DNA of 64,000 nt. Source: Solobacterium sp. Its GTDB lineage: Bacteria > Bacillota_I > Bacilli_A > Erysipelotrichales > Erysipelotrichaceae. Shown one piece after another: positions 17,882-27,908 of this stretch. The notes under the pieces were generated by a model, which did not search any database, had not been told where the DNA came from, and was given only the letters and a program-made list of their open reading frames with translations. The first letter of the stretch is position 1, and each line of letters begins with the position of its first letter. Location: the NCBI GenBank assembly GCA_017404505.1, contig JAFRCE010000018.1, positions 88,781 to 152,780 of the forward strand. The letters run 5' to 3'. Made by a program: the position numbers and the translations under genes.

Positions 17882-18133
17882 ATGATCAATCTTATTGTTT
17901 CTCTCGTCATCGGTGCCTTAAGCGGCTGGGTCGTTACCATTCTGATGAAGCTGGACAGTTCAAATATTATCTATAACTGCATTCTCGGTATCGTCGGCGG
18001 CCTGGTAGGCGGCATCGCCGCAAGTCTGCTTGGCTTCAGCGCCCATGGCCCGATCGCCTCTGCCATCCTGGCTGTTCTCGGCGGCTGCCTGTTTGTCTGG
18101 GGCTACCGCAAATTCACAGGCAAGGATCTTTAA
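17882..18133 (+). CDS. GlsB/YeaQ/YmgE-family small membrane protein
   Basis: 83 residues, almost entirely three hydrophobic helices with Gly-rich turns (GIVGGLVGGIAASLLG, LAVLGGCLFVWGYRKF). This matches transglycosylase-associated/GlsB stress-response membrane proteins. The second ATG (17882) is chosen because AGGAGG lies 8 bases upstream of it but only 2 bases from the ATG at 17876. It has its own strong promoter and terminator, so it is a single-gene unit. The biochemical role of the family is unknown. Confidence 0.9.
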   Translation: MINLIVSLVIGALSGWVVTILMKLDSSNIIYNCILGIVGGLVGGIAASLLGFSAHGPIASAILAVLGGCLFVWGYRKFTGKDL

Positions 18134-18145
18134 GCAAAAAAGCAG

Positions 18146-18181
18146 GATATGCCGGTCAATGACCGGCATATCTTTTTTTTA
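18146..18181 (+). terminator. Intrinsic terminator after the GlsB-like gene
   Basis: Inverted repeat with 11-13 pair arms (GATATGCCGGT and complement, 18146-18172) followed by eight T. Convergent with gpmA. Confidence 0.92.
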
Positions 18182-18249
18182 TTGAACTGTATATTCTCGT
18201 TTCGCCATACCTGTCATACAGCCGTCTGTGGTGGATGCGCAGGTATGTT

Positions 18250-19002
18250 TTATTTCCCGGCGGAACCCTGTTTGGCGACAGCGTCCATTTTCGCCTGCAG
18301 CTCCGCTTCGCTCATGCCCAGATAATAATGGTTCAGGACATGGAAATCGTCATCGAATTCATAGACGAGCGGCGAACCAGTCGGAATGTTGACACCGATG
18401 ATTTCTTCATCCGACAGACCGTCGAAGTATTTGACAAGCGCCCGGAGCGAATTGCCGTGGGCGGCGATCAGCACCCGTTTGCCGGCTTTCATGTCTTCTT
18501 TGATGACAGATTCGAAATACGGCACGACCCGCTCGATCGTCGTTGCCAGCGATTCATGCAGCGGCAGTTCATCTTTCGGAACCGTCCGGAACATCGCCTG
18601 ATTCTGCGGTGCTCTTTCGTCACTCACATCCAGCGCCGGCGGTTTGACGTCAAAGGAACGCCGCCAGATCTTCACCTGCTCTTCGCCGTACTTTTCCGCG
18701 GTTTCCGCTTTATTGAGGCCCTGCAAAGCGCCGTAATGCCGTTCGTTCAGATGATAGTCCTTGATCACCGGCAGCCACACCCGGTCCATTTCGTCAAGCA
18801 CGTGGTTCAGCGTATGGATCGCTCTTTTCAGGATCGACGTATAGCAGACATCGAAGTCATAGCCTTCCTGCTTCAGAAGCCGTCCGGCGTTTTTCGCTTC
18901 CTCATGACCCTTTTCACTCAGGTCCACGTCCGTCCAGCCGGTAAACAGATTCAGTTTGTTCCACTCACTTTCACCATGCCGTATCAGCACAAGTTTCATC
19001 AT
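18250..19002 (-). CDS. gpmA: 2,3-bisphosphoglycerate-dependent phosphoglycerate mutase
   Basis: 250 residues; glycolytic interconversion of 3- and 2-phosphoglycerate through a phospho-His. [12 protein letters not shown] carries the catalytic His; [12 protein letters not shown] and [11 protein letters not shown] are intact, with the full-length insert typical of dPGM rather than small phosphatases. Start 19002 is chosen because AGGAGG is 8 bases upstream; the ATG at 19008 is only 2 bases from it. A TAGACA-17-TGCTAGGAT promoter lies upstream, with its -35 inside a perfect dyad, so the gene is probably repressed by an unknown regulator. It interrupts the expected tsf-pyrH order. Confidence 0.97.
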   Translation of the reverse strand: MMKLVLIRHGESEWNKLNLFTGWTDVDLSEKGHEEAKNAGRLLKQEGYDFDVCYTSILKRAIHTLNHVLDEMDRVWLPVIKDYHLNERHYGALQGLNKAETAEKYGEEQVKIWRRSFDVKPPALDVSDERAPQNQAMFRTVPKDELPLHESLATTIERVVPYFESVIKEDMKAGKRVLIAAHGNSLRALVKYFDGLSDEEIIGVNIPTGSPLVYEFDDDFHVLNHYYLGMSEAELQAKMDAVAKQGSAGK

Positions 19003-19032
19003 GATCATTACCTCCTGATCTTTTCTCCCTGC

Positions 19033-19079
19033 ATCCTAGCACACCTGGTTAGTTTTGTCTAACTGAATGTTAGACAAAA
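19033..19079 (-). promoter_or_regulatory. gpmA promoter overlapped by an 11-bp-arm operator dyad
   Basis: Minus-strand TAGACA (19056-19061), 17-base spacer, TAGGAT (19033-19038) with a TGC extension. Positions 19053-19063 (TTTTGTCTAAC) and 19069-19079 (GTTAGACAAAA) form a perfect inverted repeat around TGAAT. It covers the -35 and is separate from the tsf terminator. Confidence 0.8.
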
Positions 19080-19080
19080 T

Positions 19081-19113
19081 GAAAAACTTCATACCTTTTT
19101 CAGATATGAAGTC
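19081..19113 (-). terminator. Intrinsic terminator after tsf
   Basis: Nine-pair stem (arms 19103-19111 and 19087-19095, loop TGAAAAA) followed on the minus strand by TTTTTC. Confidence 0.8.
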
Positions 19114-19147
19114 TTTTTCTGTTATGAATCTGTTTTCTGTCGGATGC

Positions 19148-20035
19148 TTATTTCGCCATGGCAGCAACTTCAGCAGCGAAATTTTCTTCTTTCTTTTCGA
19201 TGCCTTCGCCGACTGTGTACTTTTCAAAACGCAGTACTTCGGCGTTGTTGCTCTTCAGATACTGACCGCACTTCTGATCGGTATCCAGGAAGAATTCCTG
19301 GTCAACCAGGCACATGTCCTGCAGCAGCTTGGAAAGACGGCCTTCGACGATACCGGCTTTGACCTTGTCCGGTTTGGAAGCCAGGTTCGGATCGTTGGCA
19401 ACGACGCCTTCCTGTACGCTTCTTTCATGCTCGACGACATCCTGCGGCATATCTTTTCTGGAAACATATGTCGGGTTCATGGATGCGACCTGCATCGCCA
19501 TGTTCTTGGCAACCTGACCATCCTGGGTGCCCTTGACAACCGTGACAGCAGTGATTCTGCCGCCCTGGTGTGTGTAGGAACCAAAGATCTCATCATCGTT
19601 CTTGTCGATGTTGACGAATCTTCTCAGAGTGATCTTTTCACCGATGGTGGCAACAGCGTTGACGAAGGCATCGTTCAGAGTGCCTTCACCGCAGCTCAGA
19701 GCCAGAGCTTCTTCAACTGTCTTGGCATCGGAAGCGAGCAGTGTGCGGGCTGTTTCATCCAGCAGAGCGAGGAACTGATCGTTCTTGGCGACGAAGTCTG
19801 TTTCGGAGTTGATTTCAACCATGACAGCACGGTTGCCTTCGATCAGGATCTTTGCCAGACCTTCCGCCGCGATGCGGCCTTCCTTCTTGGCAGCCTTGGC
19901 CAGACCGTTTTCACGGAGCCAGTCGATTGCTTTTTTGACATCGCCGTCGGTAGCTGTAAGAGCCTTCTTGCAGTCCATCATGCCGGCGCCTGTCAGATCA
20001 CGTAATTCCTTAACCTGTGCAGCTGTAATTGCCAT
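19148..20035 (-). CDS. tsf: Translation elongation factor Ts
   Basis: 295 residues. Nucleotide exchange factor for EF-Tu. The N-terminal UBA-like domain has VKELRDLTGAGMMDCKKAL. The core has the INSETDFVAKN motif that contacts EF-Tu, and MNPTYVSRKDMP follows. Its ATG overlaps the rpsB stop (TAATG) with AAGGAGG upstream, so translation is coupled to rpsB. Terminator directly downstream. Confidence 0.98.
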   Translation of the reverse strand: MAITAAQVKELRDLTGAGMMDCKKALTATDGDVKKAIDWLRENGLAKAAKKEGRIAAEGLAKILIEGNRAVMVEINSETDFVAKNDQFLALLDETARTLLASDAKTVEEALALSCGEGTLNDAFVNAVATIGEKITLRRFVNIDKNDDEIFGSYTHQGGRITAVTVVKGTQDGQVAKNMAMQVASMNPTYVSRKDMPQDVVEHERSVQEGVVANDPNLASKPDKVKAGIVEGRLSKLLQDMCLVDQEFFLDTDQKCGQYLKSNNAEVLRFEKYTVGEGIEKKEENFAAEVAAMAK

Positions 20036-20994
20036 TATGCGTTTTCCTCCTTAGCCGGAGCTTCAGCCGGTTTTTCTTCCTTCACTTCTGCCGGTGCGGC
20101 TTCTGTCTTGGCCGGACGGGCATTGTTGGCGTCTCTGCGGAAGACACGGCGTTCGCCATTGTATCTTCTCTGCTGCATCTGCTGACGGCGTTCTTCGTAC
20201 TTCTGTCTTCTCTTGCGCTCGTATTCAGCAGCCTGCTGTTCGACGTTGATGATAACATCTTCCATTGTGATGTCAGCTTCTGTTTCGTCTTCCTGGTAAG
20301 CATTCTCCAGAACGCCGCCCTTTGCCTCAACGATGGCATCGGCGATCAGGCTGACCATCAGTTTGACGGAACGTACCGCGTCATCATTGGAAGGAATCGG
20401 GAAGTCTACTGAGTTCGGATCTGCATTCGTATCGATCAGAGCGAAGACCGGGATGCCCAGCTTTCTGGCTTCAGCGACTGCGTTGTGCTCTTCGAGCGGG
20501 TCAACGACAAACAGTGCGTCCGGCAGTTTCTTCATTTCCTTGATGCCGCCCAGGAAGTTGTCCAGTCTGTCCTTCTTCTTCAGCAGGTTAGCCTGTTCCT
20601 TCTTGGTGTAGACATTGATCGTTCCGCTGCTTTCCATTTCTTCGATTTCCAGCAGTCTCTTGATGGACTTCTGAATGGTACGGAAGTTTGTCATTGTGCC
20701 GCCCAGCCATCTCTGGTTGACATAGAAGCTTCCGGAACGGAGTGCTTCTTCCAGAATGGTAGCCTGCGCCTGCTTCTTCGTACCTACGAAGAGAACCTTG
20801 CCGCCGTTTTCGGTGATCTTCTTGAGTTCGGCATAAGCCTTCTCAAGCTGTGTTCTTGTCTTTTCAAGGTCGATAATGTAGACACCGTTTTTGGCGCAGT
20901 AGATGTAGGGTTTCATCTGCGGATTCCACTTACGTGTCTGATGTCCGAAATGTACCCCGTTTTCAAGCATTTTCCTCATTGAAACAACAGCCAT
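20035..20994 (-). CDS. rpsB: 30S ribosomal protein S2 with C-terminal extension
   Basis: 319 residues from ATG 20994 (GAGAGG upstream); the open frame reaches 21063 but the S2 family begins at [19 protein letters not shown]. The conserved core ends near residue 230-240. It is followed by a Gln/Arg-rich helical stretch and an Ala/Glu/Pro tail ([10 protein letters not shown]), absent from short S2 proteins; tails of this kind are known in several Firmicutes. Preceded by a long structured leader and a strong promoter. Co-transcribed with tsf. Confidence 0.97.
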   Translation of the reverse strand: MAVVSMRKMLENGVHFGHQTRKWNPQMKPYIYCAKNGVYIIDLEKTRTQLEKAYAELKKITENGGKVLFVGTKKQAQATILEEALRSGSFYVNQRWLGGTMTNFRTIQKSIKRLLEIEEMESSGTINVYTKKEQANLLKKKDRLDNFLGGIKEMKKLPDALFVVDPLEEHNAVAEARKLGIPVFALIDTNADPNSVDFPIPSNDDAVRSVKLMVSLIADAIVEAKGGVLENAYQEDETEADITMEDVIINVEQQAAEYERKRRQKYEERRQQMQQRRYNGERRVFRRDANNARPAKTEAAPAEVKEEKPAEAPAKEENA

Positions 20995-21161
20995 TTTTTC
21001 ATAACCTCTCTTTCCGTTGTTTTCCGCCACGGTTTCGAACATCATCAACACGCGCATAAACACCGGATGTGTTTATTAGATCCACGTGCACGGGATGATG
21101 AATCCGCCGTGTGAGTATTCCGGCATCGCATGCGTAAAAACGCACATAAAAAGAGATGCCA
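20995..21161 (-). promoter_or_regulatory. Structured rpsB leader, candidate S2 autoregulatory element
   Basis: About 165 bases between the predicted start and rpsB. A central hairpin has 8-pair arms (ATAAACAC / GTGTTTAT, 21056-21076) and may be enclosed by a pairing of CATCATC (about 21094-21100) with GATGATG (about 21041-21047). A further TGCGT-TTTT-ACGCA hairpin lies upstream. The length and structure before rpsB suggest ribosomal-protein feedback control; no family match could be verified. Confidence 0.5.
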
Positions 21162-21167
21162 AGAAGG

Positions 21168-21197
21168 ATTATAGCACCCCCTGACATCCCCTGTAAA
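21168..21197 (-). promoter_or_regulatory. rpsB-tsf promoter
   Basis: Minus-strand TTTACA (21192-21197), 18-base spacer, TATAAT (21168-21173) with TGC extension. Confidence 0.8.
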
Positions 21198-21252
21198 GAC
21201 AAAATACTTGACAGCTTATGCTGAATCGACAAAGCAATATCCGTCCGGCGTA

Positions 21253-21873
21253 TCACTCTTCGTCTTCAAACGCACTCGCGGCGATTTCGGTTTCTTCCTG
21301 AAGATCCAGCGGCTTATCAAAGTCACCGAGTTTTTCCAGTTCCAGATTGTCAGGCATGTAGAAATCTTTTTCTTCATCGTCCTCACGCATTTCCGGATCC
21401 GCGCTGCCGTCAAAATATGACCACAGAGTATAATCGTCCTCTTCGAAAATACCGGCACCTTTTCCTTCCGTCACGAAGACATAGTCTTCCCTCTCTTCGG
21501 ATACAGGCTCGCCGCACGCCTCACAGATGAACCGGTAGCCGTCATCGACGTCATACAGGAAATAGAACTGATCTTTCAGATCCGATACCAAACAGGCGTT
21601 CATCGGCTTTTTGTTTTCCCAGACATCGTTCAGGTCGGGATTGTTGGTCAGAGCCAGCAGATAATCGCCTTTCGGATTCATGTATGACAGCCGCTCAGTC
21701 GTATAGCTGTACTCCGCGTCAAAAAACACGTAGGACGGTTTTTCGTCGGTGCGGAACAGTTTCAGAATGACTTCGGCCAGTTTGTCCAGTGTCACATCCG
21801 TACGAATCGCAAAGGTACGGTAGAGCCGGTCCGGGAATTCCTGCCAGCTGACGCGGTATTTTCTGTACTCCAT
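21253..21873 (-). CDS. Plasmid pRiA4b ORF-3-like (PRiA4_ORF3) family protein
   Basis: 206 residues from ATG 21873 (AAAGGAG 6 bases upstream). The N-terminal half has the PRiA4_ORF3 pattern: YRKYRVSWQEFPDRLYRTF, TLDKLAEVILKLF, then Asp/Tyr-rich strands. A CEACG motif lies in the middle, and the C-terminal 60 residues are very acidic. The family is widespread in Firmicutes and is often mis-called a transposon passenger; function unknown. There are no mobile-element borders here. Own promoter (TATAAT 21912-21917). Confidence 0.7.
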   Translation of the reverse strand: MEYRKYRVSWQEFPDRLYRTFAIRTDVTLDKLAEVILKLFRTDEKPSYVFFDAEYSYTTERLSYMNPKGDYLLALTNNPDLNDVWENKKPMNACLVSDLKDQFYFLYDVDDGYRFICEACGEPVSEEREDYVFVTEGKGAGIFEEDDYTLWSYFDGSADPEMREDDEEKDFYMPDNLELEKLGDFDKPLDLQEETEIAASAFEDEE

Positions 21874-21890
21874 AGTTTTCTCCTTTATCG

Positions 21891-21917
21891 AAGGCACAGT
21901 GCCTTTTATATATTATA
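21891..21917 (-). promoter_or_regulatory. Promoter with palindrome at the transcription start
   Basis: TATAAT on the minus strand (21912-21917, weak -35), followed at the predicted start by a perfect palindrome with AAGGCAC arms (21891-21905), 17 bases before the coding start. Confidence 0.55.
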
Positions 21918-21988
21918 GCCACATGCCGTGCTTTCTGCGAAAAGATGTTTTTTTTCTCTTGCGCTGCGCTCCCTGTTTCGTTCCCGTT

Positions 21989-23332
21989 TTATTCGGAAAG
22001 ATTGATGCGCTCGATCCGATCGTCACTGACCGCATCGATCGTGCCGTCTTCGGAAATGACGATGCCGACGAACTGCATGCCCAGATCCGCCCGGCGGCGC
22101 ACGTAACGGACCGTCGAATTGAAGCGGGCTCCGCGGGCCGGGTTGCCCTTGGCGGTAAAGTCACCGTCGAGAATGGCGCCGATGCAGGAGCAGCGGCAGT
22201 CGGTATCCATGATCACCGCGCCGTCAATGGCGGTCAGGTACGGGATCAGATTCATTTTCTCGCTCAGATTGATGCAGCTGATGCCGGTCGCGCTTTTCGC
22301 GTCGCAAAGACGTGCTGCTTCGGCGGCAGCGTCTTCCTTGCTGCCGATGATCACGATCGTGCCGTGGCGCTGCTTGGCGGAGGCGCGGATGACCGCTTCG
22401 ACCCGGGCGTTCTGTTCGGTATTCAGCGTCTCGCCGACTTTGCCGAACAGTTTGGAAATCTGCACGCCGTGATTGAACTGGGTGTGGATATGATAGCGGG
22501 CATTGTAGTAGGACAGTTTCTTGCTGCCGTTGTAAGTGATCGTCCAGCTCAGATGTCCCCACATGCGCAGATAGCACTCGTAGGCATTGGGCCGGCTGCC
22601 GGTCAGGCCGCAGATCTTGCCCTGCTGGTTGATGACCAGAGCCACGTCCTTGTCGGACATTTCGACCAGCTTGCGGACCTGTCTCAGATGGGATACCGCA
22701 AAGGGAATCGGCTCCTTGAAGGAGACGTCAAGACCGCCGTTGCGGCGGGTGCGCCGGTCACCGACATGGTCATAGCGCGGCACGAGGATCGAACAGTCAA
22801 TATAATCCCCTTCATATGTCAAAGCGCTCATCGTCTGCACAAGCGAGATATCCAGCTGATAGAATCCGTGGAAATACTGTGAAACACCGGATGCGATCAG
22901 TGTTTCGTACATATGGGCAATACGGACTTTGCGGATACCGAAAACGTCATACTGCCGGTAAAGATCCTCCCAGAACGCCTTGGTGATAAACAGCAGCGGT
23001 GAAACGGAATCTTCCCGGAAATCAAAAACGACAAAAATATCTTCGAAGAACCAGGTGTAGGAATTCTCAAAATTCTCGATTTCCGAAACATCCTTGACAA
23101 TCGAATATATCAGCTTGTTGGAACGGAAGTTCACGGTGGAGATGCTGTAGCCCTTTTCGATTCCTTCCTGCTCACTGCGCTTGTCATTGGCGAAGTGGAT
23201 CCGGAAATCGGGAATATTCTTCGGGTCATTGTAAAGATGCTTCAGAAGATTTCCATACAGATCTCTGGTCCGGTAAAAAAGATCCTCTTTCGAAATAGCT
23301 TCATCATTGATGAGCTGTTCCCAGAAATTCAT
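21989..23332 (-). CDS. DisA_N (DAC-like) nucleotidyltransferase domain protein with N-terminal sensor region
   Basis: 448 residues from ATG 23332 (AGGAGG 6 bases upstream). The last about 130 residues resemble the diadenylate cyclase domain: RHGTIVIIG, then IDGAVIMDTD (the DGA motif), GAILDGD, and RGARFNSTVRYV where classic enzymes have GTRHRAA, then VGIVISEDGTIDA. The RHR motif is thus replaced by RFN. The N-terminal about 300 residues are soluble and unrecognised, possibly a sensor. DAC-domain proteins with varied N-terminal domains are known. Whether this one makes c-di-AMP, another dinucleotide, or none is open. Confidence 0.7.
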   Translation of the reverse strand: MNFWEQLINDEAISKEDLFYRTRDLYGNLLKHLYNDPKNIPDFRIHFANDKRSEQEGIEKGYSISTVNFRSNKLIYSIVKDVSEIENFENSYTWFFEDIFVVFDFREDSVSPLLFITKAFWEDLYRQYDVFGIRKVRIAHMYETLIASGVSQYFHGFYQLDISLVQTMSALTYEGDYIDCSILVPRYDHVGDRRTRRNGGLDVSFKEPIPFAVSHLRQVRKLVEMSDKDVALVINQQGKICGLTGSRPNAYECYLRMWGHLSWTITYNGSKKLSYYNARYHIHTQFNHGVQISKLFGKVGETLNTEQNARVEAVIRASAKQRHGTIVIIGSKEDAAAEAARLCDAKSATGISCINLSEKMNLIPYLTAIDGAVIMDTDCRCSCIGAILDGDFTAKGNPARGARFNSTVRYVRRRADLGMQFVGIVISEDGTIDAVSDDRIERINLSE

Positions 23333-23392
23333 GATCATCCTCCTCAGGGTTGGCTGATTTCATTATCAACCGTCCCTTTTCCATCCGTCAAT

Positions 23393-23416
23393 GAAAAAGA
23401 CTGCCGCGGCAGTCTC
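23393..23416 (-). terminator. Intrinsic terminator of the pyr operon
   Basis: A 16-base perfect palindrome (23399-23414, GACTGCCG arms) followed on the minus strand by TTTTTC. It lies directly after the pyrE stop. Confidence 0.88.
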
Positions 23417-24068
23417 TCAGTTCGCTTTTGCGCCGTATTGCTCGTAATAAGCGGCAATGCGGCCGAGCAGTTCTTCATCCAGAAGGTTTTCTTCCTTGAG
23501 AATCTCGACGACTTCCGGCATCGATACGATGGCGGCGGTCGGGAATCCGTAAAGTTCGGACACTTCCTGCAGGGCCGTAATGTCGCCCTTGCCTTTTTCG
23601 TTGCGGTTGAGGGAAACGATCAGGCCTTTGATCTCGACGTCGGCCTGCGCCCGCACGATCGGCACGGTCTCTTCCATCGATTTGCCGCTCGTCGTGACGT
23701 CTTCGATCATGATCACCCGGTCACCGTCCTGCAGTTTCGATCCCAGTAGGATGCCGGTATCGCCGTGGTCCTTGACTTCCTTGCGGTTGCAGCAGTAGCG
23801 CACTTCCTTGCCATAGAGTTCGTGAATGGCCATGGCGGTCGCGACGGCCAGTGGAATGCCCTTGTAGGCCGGTCCGAAGAGGACATCGAAATCCAGACCG
23901 TAATTGTCATGGATGGCTTTTGCGTAATAGCAGGCCAGATCATGCAGCTGGCCGCCTGTCACGTAGGCGCCGGCATTCATGAAAAACGGTGATTTGCGGC
24001 CGCTCTTGAGGGTGAAGTCACCGAATTTGAGGGCTTTGCAGGCAAGCATGAAATGCGTGAATTCCTTC

Positions 24069-24082
<14 letters not shown>
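23417..24082 (-). CDS. pyrE: Orotate phosphoribosyltransferase
   Basis: 221 residues. Converts orotate and PRPP to OMP. PRPP-binding motif VIMIEDVTTSGKSMEE is intact, as are LKSGRKSPFFMNAG and the flexible-loop region. ATG overlaps the pyrF stop by 14 bases with AAGGAG inside pyrF. Last gene of pyrCKDFE, followed by a terminator. Confidence 0.97.
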
Positions 24083-26417
<2,335 letters not shown>

Positions 26418-26421
<4 letters not shown>

Positions 26422-27698
26422 AATGACTGCTCCTTTTCATATACGGTACGGCCGGCGACGATCGTCCGCATGACAGCAGCCCGCACGCTCCAGCCGGCAA
26501 AAGGCGTATTCTTTCCTTTGGAATAGAACTTTTCCGGATCGATCAGAGATTCCTGATCAAGACGGACGAGGATCAGATCGCTGTCCTTGCCGGGCGCGAT
26601 CGTTCCCTTTCCGTCCATGCCGAAGCGGGCAGCCGGCTTTTCCGCCATCCAACTGACGAGCTGCGGCAATGTCCATCGTTTTGTCTTATAGACGAATTCG
26701 GTATAAAGAAGCGGGAAGCTCGTTTCCAGCGAAACGATGCCGAAAGCAGCTTCCGCCATTGGCTTGTCCTTGTCGGCTTTCGTATGCGGGGCGTGATCGC
26801 TGGCGATAAAATCCAGTGTCCCGTCTTCCAGCGCTTCGATCAGACACATTCTGTCCTCATGCGAACGCAGCGGCGGATTCATCTTCCAGTTCGGCCCCTT
26901 CACATCCCGGTCTTCCAGAAGAAGATGATGGGCTGTGACTTCGGCGCTGACGTCGCCGCCGGCCGCTTTGGCTTTGCGCAGAGCTTCCACGGAGGAAACT
27001 GCGGAGATATGACAGCCGTGGTATTTCGTGCCGATGGCGCAGGCCAGTTCGAGATCGCGCTGCAGCTGCACGCTTTCACATTCACCGGGAATGCCCAGCC
27101 AGCCGTTTTCTTCCGCGTAAGCGGATGTGTGCACGCTGGCGCCGGGAGCCCGGTAGCGCATGTCTTCCGTATGGCAGGCGATCAGCACATCGAGATCTTT
27201 CGCCTTGCGCAATGCTTCGGCCATGACGGTTTCATCCGCCACGCCGACTCCGTCGTCCGAGAACCAGCGGATGCCTTTCGCCTTCATGCCGGCCAGATCC
27301 GACGTCTCTCTGCCCTTTTCATCGACCGTGATGGTGCCGTAAGGCAGAACATTGACACAACAGTCCTTTTCGATCATCGCGAGATATTTCCGGACCGTTT
27401 CCGTGTCTGAGGGGAACGGCGAAAGATTGGGCATCGGACAGACCGTCGTAAAACCGCCGGCCGCGGCTGCCATGGAACCGGTCTTCAGCGTTTCCTTCTG
27501 GGGATAGCCGGGCTCGCGGAAATGCACGTGAACGTCGATCAGACCGGGCAGAACATGCAGACCCGTGGCGTCTATGACTTCCGCCTCGGCGTCAATGGCA
27601 TCTTCCACGGCGAGGATGCCGGTCTCATCGAACAGGACTTCCTTTTTCTGAAGTTTTCCTTCATACAGGACCGTTCCGTTTCTGATCAGGGTCTTCAT
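26418..27698 (-). CDS. pyrC: Dihydroorotase
   Basis: 426 residues, class I type. Cyclises carbamoyl aspartate to dihydroorotate using a binuclear zinc site. DVHVHFREPG carries the first metal His pair, ACHTEDMRYR and HISAVSS later His ligands, and IASDHAPH the catalytic Asp. ATG 27698 is chosen because AGGAGG is 6 bases upstream; the GTG at 27701 is too close. First structural gene behind the leader and attenuator. carA, carB and pyrB are not in the window. Confidence 0.96.
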
Positions 27699-27714
27699 CA
27701 CTTACCTCCTACGT

Positions 27715-27753
27715 ATAAAAAAAGACAGCCGTCCCTCATCGGGAAATGCTGTC
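27715..27753 (-). terminator. pyr leader intrinsic terminator (attenuator)
   Basis: Minus-strand stem GACAGC (27748-27753) with GCTGTC (27724-27729), an inner TCCC/GGGA pairing, a GATGA loop, and seven T (27717-27723). It lies only about 17 bases before the pyrC start, so it must be bypassed for operon expression. The leader-peptide stop codon lies in its loop. Confidence 0.88.
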
Positions 27754-27846
27754 GGATGCATATGGCACGGATAAGACAGAAAGAGAAATGTTCAAAACAC
27801 GTTTTCCCGCGCAGCTGTTCATGTTTTCGACACGCGTGTTTTTCAT
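27736..27846 (-). CDS. 36-residue pyr operon leader peptide
   Basis: ATG 27846 with AAGGAG 7 bases upstream opens a 36-codon frame that ends at TGA (27736-27738) inside the attenuator loop. Codons 18-25 cross a U-rich tract (about 27796-27774) placed just before the terminator. This is the geometry of the enterobacterial pyrBI leader: RNA polymerase slows in the U tract when UTP is low, a ribosome catches up, and the terminator cannot fold. The peptide has no recognisable domain and is probably only a translation device. Role inferred from layout. Confidence 0.65.
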   Translation of the reverse strand: MKNTRVENMNSCAGKRVLNISLSVLSVPYASDSISR

Positions 27847-27875
27847 CGCCTCTCTCCTTCAAAATTTCTGTCTGA

Positions 27876-27903
27876 ATTCTATCACAGTAACGCTTAATTG
27901 CAA
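27876..27903 (-). promoter_or_regulatory. pyr operon promoter
   Basis: TTGCAA (27898-27903), 16-base spacer, TAGAAT (27876-27881) on the minus strand, starting just after the xer stop. Transcription would begin near 27870, inside a segment (27865-27873) complementary to part of the U-rich tract (27774-27782). Confidence 0.72.
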
Positions 27904-27908
27904 TACCT

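Noticed and set aside
21253..21873. Transposon remnant, because the PRiA4_ORF3 family is often named as a passenger protein
   Set aside because: No transposase, terminal repeats or target duplications; the gene has its own promoter and ribosome site.
27715..27903. Classic PyrR-type attenuator
   Set aside because: I could not find the conserved PyrR binding-loop sequence in the leader; the translated U-rich frame gives a better explanation.
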